Origin: Actinoplanes couchii
Lineage (GTDB): Bacteria > Actinomycetota > Actinomycetes > Mycobacteriales > Micromonosporaceae
Assembly: GCF_016862075.1 (NCBI RefSeq)
Contig: NZ_BOMG01000060.1
Span: forward strand, 25,081 to 89,080
DNA length: 64,000 bases
Direction: 5' to 3'
Shown here: one piece after another, positions 1 through 7,041 of the stretch
Position numbering within the stretch: the first letter of the stretch is position 1
Layout: every line of letters begins with the position of its first letter
Notes under the pieces: generated by a model
The model's input: the letters and a program-made list of their open reading frames with translations, nothing else
What the model was told of the DNA's origin: nothing
Databases searched by the model: none
Made by a program: the position numbers and the translations under genes

Positions 1-1
1 C

Positions 2-370
2 GAGGTCGCCGACCTGCACCCGGCCGGGGTGGACGCGCCGGTCGCGGAACGTGGCGCCAACCTCTCCGGCGGGCAGCGCCAGCGGGTCGCCCTGGCCCGT
101 GCCCTGCTGGCCCGGCCACCGCTGCTGGTCCTGCACGACCCGTCCACCGCGGTGGACGCGGTCACCGAACACGCCATCGCCGACGGCATCCGCGCGCTGC
201 GGCACGGACCGGACACCGGGTTCGGCACCCTGGTGCTGACCAGCAGTCCCGCCCTGCTGGCCGCCGCCGACCGGGTCGTCGTGATCGGCGACGGCACGGT
301 CACCGCCGAAGGCACCCACGCCGCACTCGTCGCGGGCGACGACACCTACCGACGGACGGTCCTGCGATGA
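2..370 (+). CDS. ABC exporter half-transporter, C-terminal part of the ATPase domain (cut by window edge)
   Basis: Only the last 122 codons are present; the gene enters from the left edge. The fragment has an intact ABC signature (LSGGQRQR) followed by a Walker B region reading LVLHDPSTAVD. There the usual Walker B Asp is His and the catalytic Glu is Asp. The switch-loop His is also missing (LTSSP where AHRL is usual). Its TGA overlaps the ATG of the next ABC gene (ATGA, 367-370), so the two are translationally coupled. Together they match a heterodimeric ABC exporter with one catalytically weak site, this subunit giving the degenerate Walker B. The substrate cannot be told from the sequence. 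Confidence 0.88.
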   Translation, partial: EVADLHPAGVDAPVAERGANLSGGQRQRVALARALLARPPLLVLHDPSTAVDAVTEHAIADGIRALRHGPDTGFGTLVLTSSPALLAAADRVVVIGDGTVTAEGTHAALVAGDDTYRRTVLR

Positions 371-2097
371 CCCAGCAGATGCTCCCCGTGGCCACGTCCG
401 CCGAGAGCCGGGCCTGGCTGGGCGCCGAACTCAAGGCCCGGTGCTGGTCCGGGCTGGTCACGCTCGGCGCCGGGCTGACGGCGGCCGGCGCGACGGTGGT
501 TCCGGCGTACGCGCTGGGGCTGCTCGTGGACCGGATCCACGCCGGCGGTGACACCGCCGCCATCGTCCCGGTCGCCGTCACCGTGGTGGTCGCCTCGATC
601 GTCGCGGGCGCGGCGACCGCGTGCGGCAACTACCTGATCAGCCGTCTCGGCTCGAACATCCTGGCCGGGCTGCGGGAACGCACCGTCGCCACCGCGCTGC
701 GGCTGCCCGCGCAGATCCTCGACCGGGCCGGCCGCGGCGACCTGCTGGCCCGGGTCGGCGCCGACATCTCGGCGATCGACCGGGCGGTGGCCGACGTGCT
801 GCCCGGCATGATCTCGGCGCTGCTGCTCGCGGTGATCAGCCTCGCCGCGATGCTCGGCATCGACTGGCGTCTCGGCCTGGCCGGCGCGGTCGCGGTGCCG
901 CTCTACGTGCTCGGCCTGCGCTGGTACCTGCCGCGCGCCGCCCCGTCCTACGCCGCCGAGCGGGTCGCGATCGCCGACCGGTCCCAGCTGTTCGTGGAGA
1001 GCATGCAGGGCGCCGGCACGGTTCACACGTACCGCCTGGAGGACCGGCACCTGGACGGCATCGCCGGTGCGTCCGCGCACGCCCGGGACATCTCGATCCG
1101 GGTGTTCGCCCTCTACACCCGGTTCGTCGGGCGGATCAACCGGGCCGAGCTCGCCGGTCTGGCCGCGGTTCTGATCGCGGGCTTCTTTCTGGTACGCCAC
1201 ACCTCGGTCACCGTGGGTGAGGTGTCGGCGGCCGCCCTGCTCTTCCACCGGCTGTTCAACCCGCTCGCCATGCTGATGGTCACGTTCGACAAGGCCCAGG
1301 ACGCGGGCGCCAGCCTGGCCCGGCTGGTCGGCGTGATCGGCATGGACGTCGAGGACCGTGGTTCCGCCGCGACGCCGTCCGGCCGGGACCTGCGGCTCGA
1401 CGGCGTCACCTTCAGCTACGACGGGACCACCCCGGTCCTGGACGGTGTCGACCTGCACGTCGCGCCCGGCGAGGTGGTCGCCCTGGTCGGGTCCACCGGC
1501 GCGGGCAAGACCACCGCCGCCTCGCTGGCCGCCGGCATCCTGCGCCCCGGCGCGGGCAGCGCCACCATCGGCGGGGTGCCGGTCGCCGACCTGCCCGCCG
1601 ACACGATCGCCATCGTCAGCCAGGAGACGCACGTCTTCGCCGGGCCGCTCGCCGAGGACCTGCGGCTGGCCCGCCCCGGTGCCACCGACGAGCAGGTGAT
1701 CGCGGCGCTGACCAGCGTCGGCGCGTACCCGTGGGTGCGGGAGCTGCCGGACGGCCTGGACACCGTCGTCGGCGACGGCGGGCATCAGCTGACCGCGGCC
1801 CGCGCCCAGCAGTTGGCGCTGGCCCGGGTGGTGCTGCTCGACCCCGGTGTGGTGGTGCTCGACGAGGCCACCGCGGAGGCCGGCAGCGCCGGGGCCCGGG
1901 ACCTGGAGGAGGCTGCCACGGCGGCGTTGCGGGGGCGTACCGCGCTGGTGGTGGCCCATCGTCTGACCCAGGCGGCCGCCGCCGACCGGATCATCGTGAT
2001 GGAACACGGCCGGATCGTCGAGAACGGTCCGCACGCCGACCTGGTGGCCGGTGACGGCCGGTACGCCCGGCTCTGGGCCGCGTGGGCGGCACGCTAG
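367..2097 (+). CDS. ABC exporter half-transporter (transmembrane domain plus ATPase)
   Basis: A 576-residue fused exporter half: a six-helix ABC transmembrane domain over about residues 25-310, then an ATPase domain. Walker A is GSTGAGKTT (about 374-382), Walker B is VVVLDEAT (about 495-502) and the switch His is in VVAHRL (about 528). The signature motif is degenerate: LTAARAQQ replaces LSGGQ(R)Q, and the D-loop reads AEAG instead of SALD. This complements the upstream partner, which keeps LSGGQ but has a poor Walker B. The pair should therefore form one consensus and one degenerate ATP site, as in TM287/288-like exporters. It starts inside the stop of the partner gene. The substrate is unknown; drug, lipid or siderophore export are all possible. 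Confidence 0.9.
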   Translation: MTQQMLPVATSAESRAWLGAELKARCWSGLVTLGAGLTAAGATVVPAYALGLLVDRIHAGGDTAAIVPVAVTVVVASIVAGAATACGNYLISRLGSNILAGLRERTVATALRLPAQILDRAGRGDLLARVGADISAIDRAVADVLPGMISALLLAVISLAAMLGIDWRLGLAGAVAVPLYVLGLRWYLPRAAPSYAAERVAIADRSQLFVESMQGAGTVHTYRLEDRHLDGIAGASAHARDISIRVFALYTRFVGRINRAELAGLAAVLIAGFFLVRHTSVTVGEVSAAALLFHRLFNPLAMLMVTFDKAQDAGASLARLVGVIGMDVEDRGSAATPSGRDLRLDGVTFSYDGTTPVLDGVDLHVAPGEVVALVGSTGAGKTTAASLAAGILRPGAGSATIGGVPVADLPADTIAIVSQETHVFAGPLAEDLRLARPGATDEQVIAALTSVGAYPWVRELPDGLDTVVGDGGHQLTAARAQQLALARVVLLDPGVVVLDEATAEAGSAGARDLEEAATAALRGRTALVVAHRLTQAAAADRIIVMEHGRIVENGPHADLVAGDGRYARLWAAWAAR

Positions 2098-2693
2098 CCG
2101 TGCCGGATCAGGCGGGCCTCGATCATGTCGGTGACGGTCTGCCACGAGGACGCCATCAGCCCGCGGTCCAGCCGCCGCCACTCGGCGACGTGACTGCGGC
2201 GCGGCCCGTCACCGGCCCGCCGCAGGACGTCGTGCAGGTGATCGAGCGGCGAACCGGCACCGAGGTACGGGAAGATCTCCTCCATGTCCAGGGCGACCAT
2301 CAGCTCGTTCGCCAGCACACCGGCCTTGACGATCAGGTCGGGCAGCCAGTGCTCCGGGTCCATCTCCAGGTTCACCGGCGGGATGCCCAGGTCGTAGCGG
2401 TTCTCGTCGAGCAGCGGCAGGTGACCCCGGGTCATCCAGGCGGCCAGCTCGGCCCACCCCGGAACCGCCCGTAGATCGTGTGCCGGGCCGGTCAGCGCGA
2501 ACGCGGTGGCGTGCTCCGGCCGCGGCATCAGCGGCAGCCGCCCGGCGGAGCTGGCGAACACCGGGTCGAGCCAGCCGTCGGCCTCCGGCACCCGCAGCCG
2601 CACGGTGTAACCGCTGCGGTCACCCATGGTCACCTCGACCAGTTGCACCGGGAAGGTCGCGGGCAGCCAGCCGGGCTGATTCGTCACCGTCAC
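2094..2693 (-). CDS. hypothetical protein, 199 aa
   Basis: I do not recognise this protein. It is a soluble, acidic 199-residue protein with a GTG start and no signal peptide or membrane segment. The N-terminal 70 residues look beta-rich, with hydrophobic alternation around YTVRLRVPEADGW. The rest is mostly helical. Its stop overlaps the stop of the ABC gene through a shared CTAG, so the genes are convergent with no gap. Codon usage is strongly GC3, as in a real actinobacterial gene, which supports coding. Confidence 0.6.
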   Translation of the reverse strand: MTVTNQPGWLPATFPVQLVEVTMGDRSGYTVRLRVPEADGWLDPVFASSAGRLPLMPRPEHATAFALTGPAHDLRAVPGWAELAAWMTRGHLPLLDENRYDLGIPPVNLEMDPEHWLPDLIVKAGVLANELMVALDMEEIFPYLGAGSPLDHLHDVLRRAGDGPRRSHVAEWRRLDRGLMASSWQTVTDMIEARLIRHG

Positions 2694-2722
2694 GCCCGCG
2701 AATCTATCGCTAGGGTGCTCGT

Positions 2723-3115
2723 ATGACGGATCTCGCGGCGATCGACGACCTGGTCCACACGTTCTTCGCCGCGTTCGTCTCCGGCGGCGACTCCACCGCG
2801 TCCCTGCACCGGGTGCTGCTTCCCGAGGCGCTGATCATCCGGGCGGGCGGCGAACCGGCGATCTACGGCGTGGACTCGTTCATCGCACCCCGGCGGGAGC
2901 TGCTGACCGGCGGCCGGCTGACCGGCTTCCGGGAGTGGGAGGTCTCCGCCCGCACCGAGATCTTCGGCGACATCGCCCAGCGCGCCAGCCGCTACGCCAA
3001 GTCCGGCGTCCTCGACGGCACCGCGTTCACCGGCGAGGGCTCAAAGATCTTCCATTTCCTGCGTACGCCCACCGGCTGGCGGATCAGCGCGGTCTCCTGG
3101 CACGACGACCGGTAG
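2723..3115 (+). CDS. NTF2-like / DUF4440-type protein
   Basis: A 130-residue protein with the SnoaL/NTF2-like pattern: an N-terminal helix pair (AAIDDLVHTFFAAF), a central segment with GVDSFIAPRRE, and a C-terminal strand pair ending in GWRISAVSWHDDR, typical of DUF4440-type proteins. The fold is used by small enzymes and ligand-binding proteins, so no reaction can be assigned. It lies 29 bp from the divergent hypothetical gene. Its last 75 bp overlap, on the opposite strand, the repeat-extended 3' end of the histidine kinase gene, which is unusual. Confidence 0.75.
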   Translation: MTDLAAIDDLVHTFFAAFVSGGDSTASLHRVLLPEALIIRAGGEPAIYGVDSFIAPRRELLTGGRLTGFREWEVSARTEIFGDIAQRASRYAKSGVLDGTAFTGEGSKIFHFLRTPTGWRISAVSWHDDR

Positions 3116-4903
3116 GGCCAGCCCTCCTGGCCCGGCGGCCGGTGGCAGCAGCCCTCCTGGCGCGACGGCCGGTGGCAGCAGCCTTCCTGGCGCGACGGCC
3201 GGTAGCAGCAGCCGGAACACCGAACCGGCGCCGGGGGTGCTCCGGGCCGTCAGATCGCCGCCGTGGGCGCGGGCCAGCGTCCGGGCGATCGGCAGGCCCA
3301 GGCCGCTGCCCCCGGTGACCCGGCTGCGGGACGCGTCGCCGCGCCAGAACCGGTCGAAGATCCGGGGCAGCTCGTCCGGCGGGATGCCGCTGCCGGTGTC
3401 CTGCACCTCGGCGCCGTCCGGGAGCGGGCGCAGCGTGACGGTGCCGCCGGCCGGGGTGTGCCGGACCGCGTTGGTGACCAGGTTGCCGAGGATCTGGCGC
3501 AGCCGGTCCGGGTCGGCGGTGACCGGCACCGGCGGCGACTCCGGGACGGCCAGGGTCACGCCGGCCTGCGCGGCCGGTCCGCGGTGCGCGTCGGCGACCT
3601 GGCGCAGCACCTCGGCCATGTCGCAGCCGGCCGGGCGCAGACGCAGGTCACCGGCGTCCGCGGCGGCCAGGTCCCGCAGATCGTTGATCACCCGCTGCAG
3701 CAGCACCGCCTCGTCCAGGAGCAGGTCGACGAGCGGGCGGTCGATCGGGGTCAGACCGTCCTGGGCGGCCTCCAGCCAGCTGCGCATGGTGGTCAGCGGG
3801 GTGCGCAGCTCGTGCGCCACGTCGCTGATCATCTCGCGGCGGCGCCGTTCCACCGCGAGCCGGCGCGACTCCAGGTCGTGCAGCGCGGCGGCGAGGTGGC
3901 CGATCTCGTCCCGGCGGCCGTCCGGCGGGACCGGGAACTCACCGGCGGTGACGGCCGCCTCGGTCAGCCGGCTCAGCGGCCGGACCAGCCGGCGCCCGGC
4001 CAGCACGGTGATCAGTATCGCGGCGGCCAGGACACCGGTGGTCACGATCGCGATCCGGGTCAGGTTGCCCCGGGACAGGTCGTAGGCGGGCGGCGTGGCG
4101 GTGTCGGTGTCGGTGACGAAGAGCAACACCACCGGGGCGACGTACGGCCGGAGCTGCGCCTGTCGGGCCTGGAACGCGCAGTCCCGCAGCCGCTGCCCGC
4201 GAGCCGGAGCGTCCTCGGTGAATCCGAAACCGGCCGGCTCGAACCAGATCTCCCGGGCGCCCGCGGTCAGACCGGCGCACCGGGCGGTGGCGGCCGTCAA
4301 CTCGCGCAGCGGGCCGGTCTCGGTCGGCGTCAGGCGTACCGGAAATTCGCAGGTCCCGGAATTCTCGTCACGGACCACCGCCCGGCCACTGGGCAGCGTG
4401 ACGACCGGTCGTTCGAAGCCCTTGCTGCGCAGGCACAACATCTGGGTCAGCGTCCGCTCCTGCGAATACTCGGCCTCGGCGGCGGTCAGGCGGTAGGGGC
4501 CGACCGCGCGCGGATCGATCCGTTCGGTGCCGCCGGTGATGCTCAGCTCCACGTTCAGCGGGTCGATCAGCGCCGACGGCCGGGCGTCCCGCAGCGACGG
4601 GCCCGGCGCGGTCTCCGCGATCAGGGTGCCGTCCCCGGCCAGCAGCGTGAACCGCCGGTCGGTGCGGCCGGTGTGCAGCAGTGCCGCCACCCCGTCCCAG
4701 TTGGAGTGGGTGGCCGCGTGCCCGAGCAGCAGGTCGTAGAGCGCGCGGTCGTCGGCCAGCTCCTGGCCCTGCTCCTGGCGCAGCGTCCGGGTGGTGGTCT
4801 GCACGGCCAGCCAGGCGGTGGCCGCGATGGCGCAGACCGCGATCACCGTCGAGGTGGCGAGCAGCCGGACCACCAGGCTGCGCCGCCAGACGGTCACCCG
4901 CAC
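3041..4903 (-). CDS. sensor histidine kinase with repeat-extended C terminus
   Basis: A 620-residue membrane sensor kinase. TM1 is at about residues 10-32 and is followed by a large extracytoplasmic sensor region. TM2 is near residue 285, then HAMP. The DHp domain carries the phospho-accepting His364 in DVAHELRTPL. The HATPase_c domain has N-box NLVTNAVRHTP and G-boxes DTGSGIP and GGSGLGLP. Normal homologues end soon after the last G-box. Here a tail of about 60 residues follows, made partly of three 10-residue LLPPAVAPGG-like repeats from a 30-bp tandem repeat, and it runs antisense into the NTF2-like gene. The GTG start overlaps the response regulator stop by 10 nt, so the kinase is coupled to that regulator. 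The stimulus is unknown. Confidence 0.9.
   Translation of the reverse strand: MRVTVWRRSLVVRLLATSTVIAVCAIAATAWLAVQTTTRTLRQEQGQELADDRALYDLLLGHAATHSNWDGVAALLHTGRTDRRFTLLAGDGTLIAETAPGPSLRDARPSALIDPLNVELSITGGTERIDPRAVGPYRLTAAEAEYSQERTLTQMLCLRSKGFERPVVTLPSGRAVVRDENSGTCEFPVRLTPTETGPLRELTAATARCAGLTAGAREIWFEPAGFGFTEDAPARGQRLRDCAFQARQAQLRPYVAPVVLLFVTDTDTATPPAYDLSRGNLTRIAIVTTGVLAAAILITVLAGRRLVRPLSRLTEAAVTAGEFPVPPDGRRDEIGHLAAALHDLESRRLAVERRRREMISDVAHELRTPLTTMRSWLEAAQDGLTPIDRPLVDLLLDEAVLLQRVINDLRDLAAADAGDLRLRPAGCDMAEVLRQVADAHRGPAAQAGVTLAVPESPPVPVTADPDRLRQILGNLVTNAVRHTPAGGTVTLRPLPDGAEVQDTGSGIPPDELPRIFDRFWRGDASRSRVTGGSGLGLPIARTLARAHGGDLTARSTPGAGSVFRLLLPAVAPGRLLPPAVAPGGLLPPAAGPGGLALPVVVPGDRADPPAGGRTQEMEDL
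3120..3209. repeat. 30-bp tandem repeat, 3 units, in frame within the histidine kinase tail
   Basis: Three consecutive 30-bp units (3120-3149, 3150-3179, 3180-3209) differ by a few bases. Because 30 is a multiple of three, each adds 10 residues to the kinase C terminus without breaking the frame. Confidence 0.9.
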
Positions 4904-5568
4904 AGCTTGTACCCGACGCCGTAGACGGCCAGCAGCCGCCGGGGCCGCCGCGGATTCTCCTCGATCTTGCGGCGCAGGTTCTTCACGTGCGAGTCGATGG
5001 TGCGCTCGGTTGACTCCCGGTCCTGCCCGGCGGTGTGCCCCAGCAGTTGCGCCCGGCTGAACACCCGGCCCGGCACGTCGGCGAGCGCGGCCAGGATGCC
5101 GAACTCGTCCGGGGTGCAGGGGATCTCCCGGCCGTCCAGGTGGACCTGGTGCCGGTCCAGGTCCACGGTCAGCCCGCCGGCCCGGCGGACGTTGCGGGGC
5201 GTCACCGGGGCGCGGCGCAGCAGGGTGCGGATCCGGCCCATCAACTGCCGGGGGCTGTACGGCTTGGTCACGTAGTCGTCGGCGCCGGTGTCCAGGCCCA
5301 GCAGCACGTCGTCGTCCTCGCCGAGCGCGGTGAGCATCAGGATCGGCACGTCGGAGCGGGCCCGGATCAGCCGGCAGGCGGACACGCCGTCCAGGGCGGG
5401 CATCAGGACGTCCAGGACCACCAGATCGATGCCGCCGGCCCGTACCGTGGCGACCGCCTGATCACCGTCGGTGACCATGGTGGGGCGGTGGCCCTCGGCC
5501 TCCAGGTACCGGCGCAGCACCTCGGCCTGTCTCGGGTCGTCCTCGGCCACCAGCACGTTCGCGCACAT
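4894..5568 (-). CDS. OmpR/PhoB-family response regulator
   Basis: A 224-residue two-domain response regulator. The receiver domain (about 1-115) has the acidic pair D10/D11, the phospho-acceptor D53 in VVLDVLMP, T80 in LMLTA and K102 in VTKPYSP. The C-terminal winged helix (about 130-224) ends in the usual family pattern RRKIEENPRRPRRLLAVYGVGYKL. It is transcribed first, with the kinase gene overlapping its stop by 10 nt. Between it and the divergent secreted gene at 5659 are two TCACAC hexamers 23 bp apart (5606 and 5629), possible halves of a regulator site; this is only suggestive. Confidence 0.95.
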   Translation of the reverse strand: MCANVLVAEDDPRQAEVLRRYLEAEGHRPTMVTDGDQAVATVRAGGIDLVVLDVLMPALDGVSACRLIRARSDVPILMLTALGEDDDVLLGLDTGADDYVTKPYSPRQLMGRIRTLLRRAPVTPRNVRRAGGLTVDLDRHQVHLDGREIPCTPDEFGILAALADVPGRVFSRAQLLGHTAGQDRESTERTIDSHVKNLRRKIEENPRRPRRLLAVYGVGYKLCG

Positions 5569-5658
5569 GGCTGGTGATCGTAAGCGGTCTGATCCCGGGC
5601 GCGGCTCACACCTTCGCGCACACAGGTTTCACACAATCCGCCGCGATGATCGTCGGAC

Positions 5659-6747
5659 ATGTCGAAAGTGTGGGCCGTTCTCCTCGCGGCCGTTCTCCTG
5701 GTTCTGTCTCCCGGTCCGGCTTCGGCGGCGTCTTTCGCGGCGCCCTCTGCGGCGTCTTTCGCGGCGCCCTCCGTGGCGTCCCTCGCGGCGTCCTCCGTGG
5801 CGTCTTTCACGGCGTCCTCCGTGGCGTCCTTTGCGGCTCCGGAACCCGACGGTGCTCTGTCGGAGCTTCTGGAGACCACCAATCGGCGGTACGTGGACGC
5901 CAAGGGAGCCGTCCAGGTGTCGCGGAAGAACCAGCGGGTGTACGCGGATCGTCTGCGTGCTGCCGAGTCCCGGCGGGATGTGCTGATTCCCGAGGTCAAC
6001 TCGATCGCACGGCAGCAGTACCAGATCGGTGACCTGGGGGCGCTCGGGTTCCTGCTGTCCTCGTCGTCCTCTGACGCCTTCTGGACCAGAGCGGTGTCGC
6101 TGGAGGAGATCAACCGGCTGCACGACGGGAAACTGCGGGAGCTGGACGAGGCCATTCGTACCGTCGCGGTGCAGAAGAAACGGATCGAGGCGGAACTCCG
6201 CAACGAACAGAATCAACTGGCCGTACTGGAGAACCAGAAAAAGGTGGCTGCCAAACAACTCGATCTGCTCGGTGGTGGCACCGGGATCAACCCCAGCCTC
6301 AGCAGCGGATTTGTCGACGCCACCTCGGCCCGGGCCGCCGCCGCCCCGCGCAACGCCAGCGGCGGATTCTCACCCGAAGGCTGCACCGAGTCGGACGACA
6401 CCACCAGCGGGTGCGTCACCAAACGGACCAAGCACATGTACCAGGAGGTGCGGAAAGCCGGTTTCAAGCGGTTCGTCGGCTGCCATCGCAACGGCGGGCC
6501 GTTCGAACATCCGAAAGGCCGGGCGTGCGACTGGTCGCTGCAGAAGAGCGGCTTCTCGTCGGCACACAACGACGACATGCGGCGGTACGGCAACGACCTG
6601 ACCGCCTTCCTGGTCCGCAACGCCGACCGGCTCGGGATCTACTACGTGATCTGGTACAAGCAGATCTGGTTCCTGGCGGGCGAAGGCTGGCACTCCTATT
6701 CGGGCCCCAGCGATCACACCGACCACGTCCACGTGTCGATGCACTGA
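5659..6747 (+). CDS. secreted coiled-coil protein with ARB-07466-like C-terminal domain
   Basis: A 362-residue exported protein. A Sec signal peptide covers about residues 1-23 (hydrophobic core VLLAAVLLVL, cleavage near ASA). Next is an Ala/Ser/Phe repeat linker (about 23-60) encoded by a 24-bp minisatellite. Residues 70-205 are rich in charged heptads and are predicted to form a coiled coil. The C-terminal domain (about 235-362) has the conserved cysteines and the GRACDWS and DHTDHVHVSMH motifs of ARB-07466-like domains found in actinobacterial secreted proteins. The overall plan (signal, coiled coil, small extracellular domain) resembles cell-wall hydrolase regulators or NlpC-like architectures, but no NlpC/P60 catalytic triad is visible. 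It is divergent from the two-component genes and could be a target of them. Confidence 0.85.
   Translation: MSKVWAVLLAAVLLVLSPGPASAASFAAPSAASFAAPSVASLAASSVASFTASSVASFAAPEPDGALSELLETTNRRYVDAKGAVQVSRKNQRVYADRLRAAESRRDVLIPEVNSIARQQYQIGDLGALGFLLSSSSSDAFWTRAVSLEEINRLHDGKLRELDEAIRTVAVQKKRIEAELRNEQNQLAVLENQKKVAAKQLDLLGGGTGINPSLSSGFVDATSARAAAAPRNASGGFSPEGCTESDDTTSGCVTKRTKHMYQEVRKAGFKRFVGCHRNGGPFEHPKGRACDWSLQKSGFSSAHNDDMRRYGNDLTAFLVRNADRLGIYYVIWYKQIWFLAGEGWHSYSGPSDHTDHVHVSMH
5725..5841. repeat. 24-bp tandem repeat, about 5 units, in frame in the secreted coiled-coil gene
   Basis: Units start at 5725, 5749, 5773, 5797 and 5821. Each encodes an eight-residue block close to AASFAAPS and lengthens the linker just after the signal peptide. 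Confidence 0.9.
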
Positions 6748-6759
6748 TTCCCCGAGAAC

Positions 6760-6960
6760 TCACCGTTCGGCATCGCGTCCCCGGTTCGCCGTCGCGTTCG
6801 CGGTTGGCATCGCGTTCGGTTCGCGTCCGTCCGTCCGGTTCGCGCTCGCTGTTCGGCGCCGCGTTCGGTTCGCGTCCGCCGTTCGGTTCACGCTCGCAGC
6901 TCGGTCCTCTCACGCTTGCCGTTCGGTCCGCTCGTTTCCCCGGCTCTCACCTGCCAATGG
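6760..6960. repeat. degenerate intergenic repeat rich in CGTTCGGTTCGCG
   Basis: The 294-nt gap between the coiled-coil gene and the rhamnulokinase gene is almost filled by irregular copies of a GTTCGG(T)TTCGCG-like element with variable spacing (best between 6805 and 6930). No open frame in it has a plausible start and no stable terminator is evident. I see nothing else in the gap. Confidence 0.6.
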
Positions 6961-7041
6961 GGCCCGCGTTACTGATTCAGGCCACGGTCGTCCCTTGTTC
7001 GGGTTCCTGGCTCGATCCGCGATCTGCCGCGGGTCAGAGGG

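Noticed and set aside
346..2181. Long antisense open frame (611 codons) opposite the ABC gene
   Set aside because: It is an Arg/Gly-rich shadow frame caused by high GC3 on the other strand; no domains.
3263..4924. Long open frame (553 codons) antisense to the histidine kinase
   Set aside because: It is a shadow of the kinase gene, with low-complexity Gly/Arg/Gln composition and no motifs.
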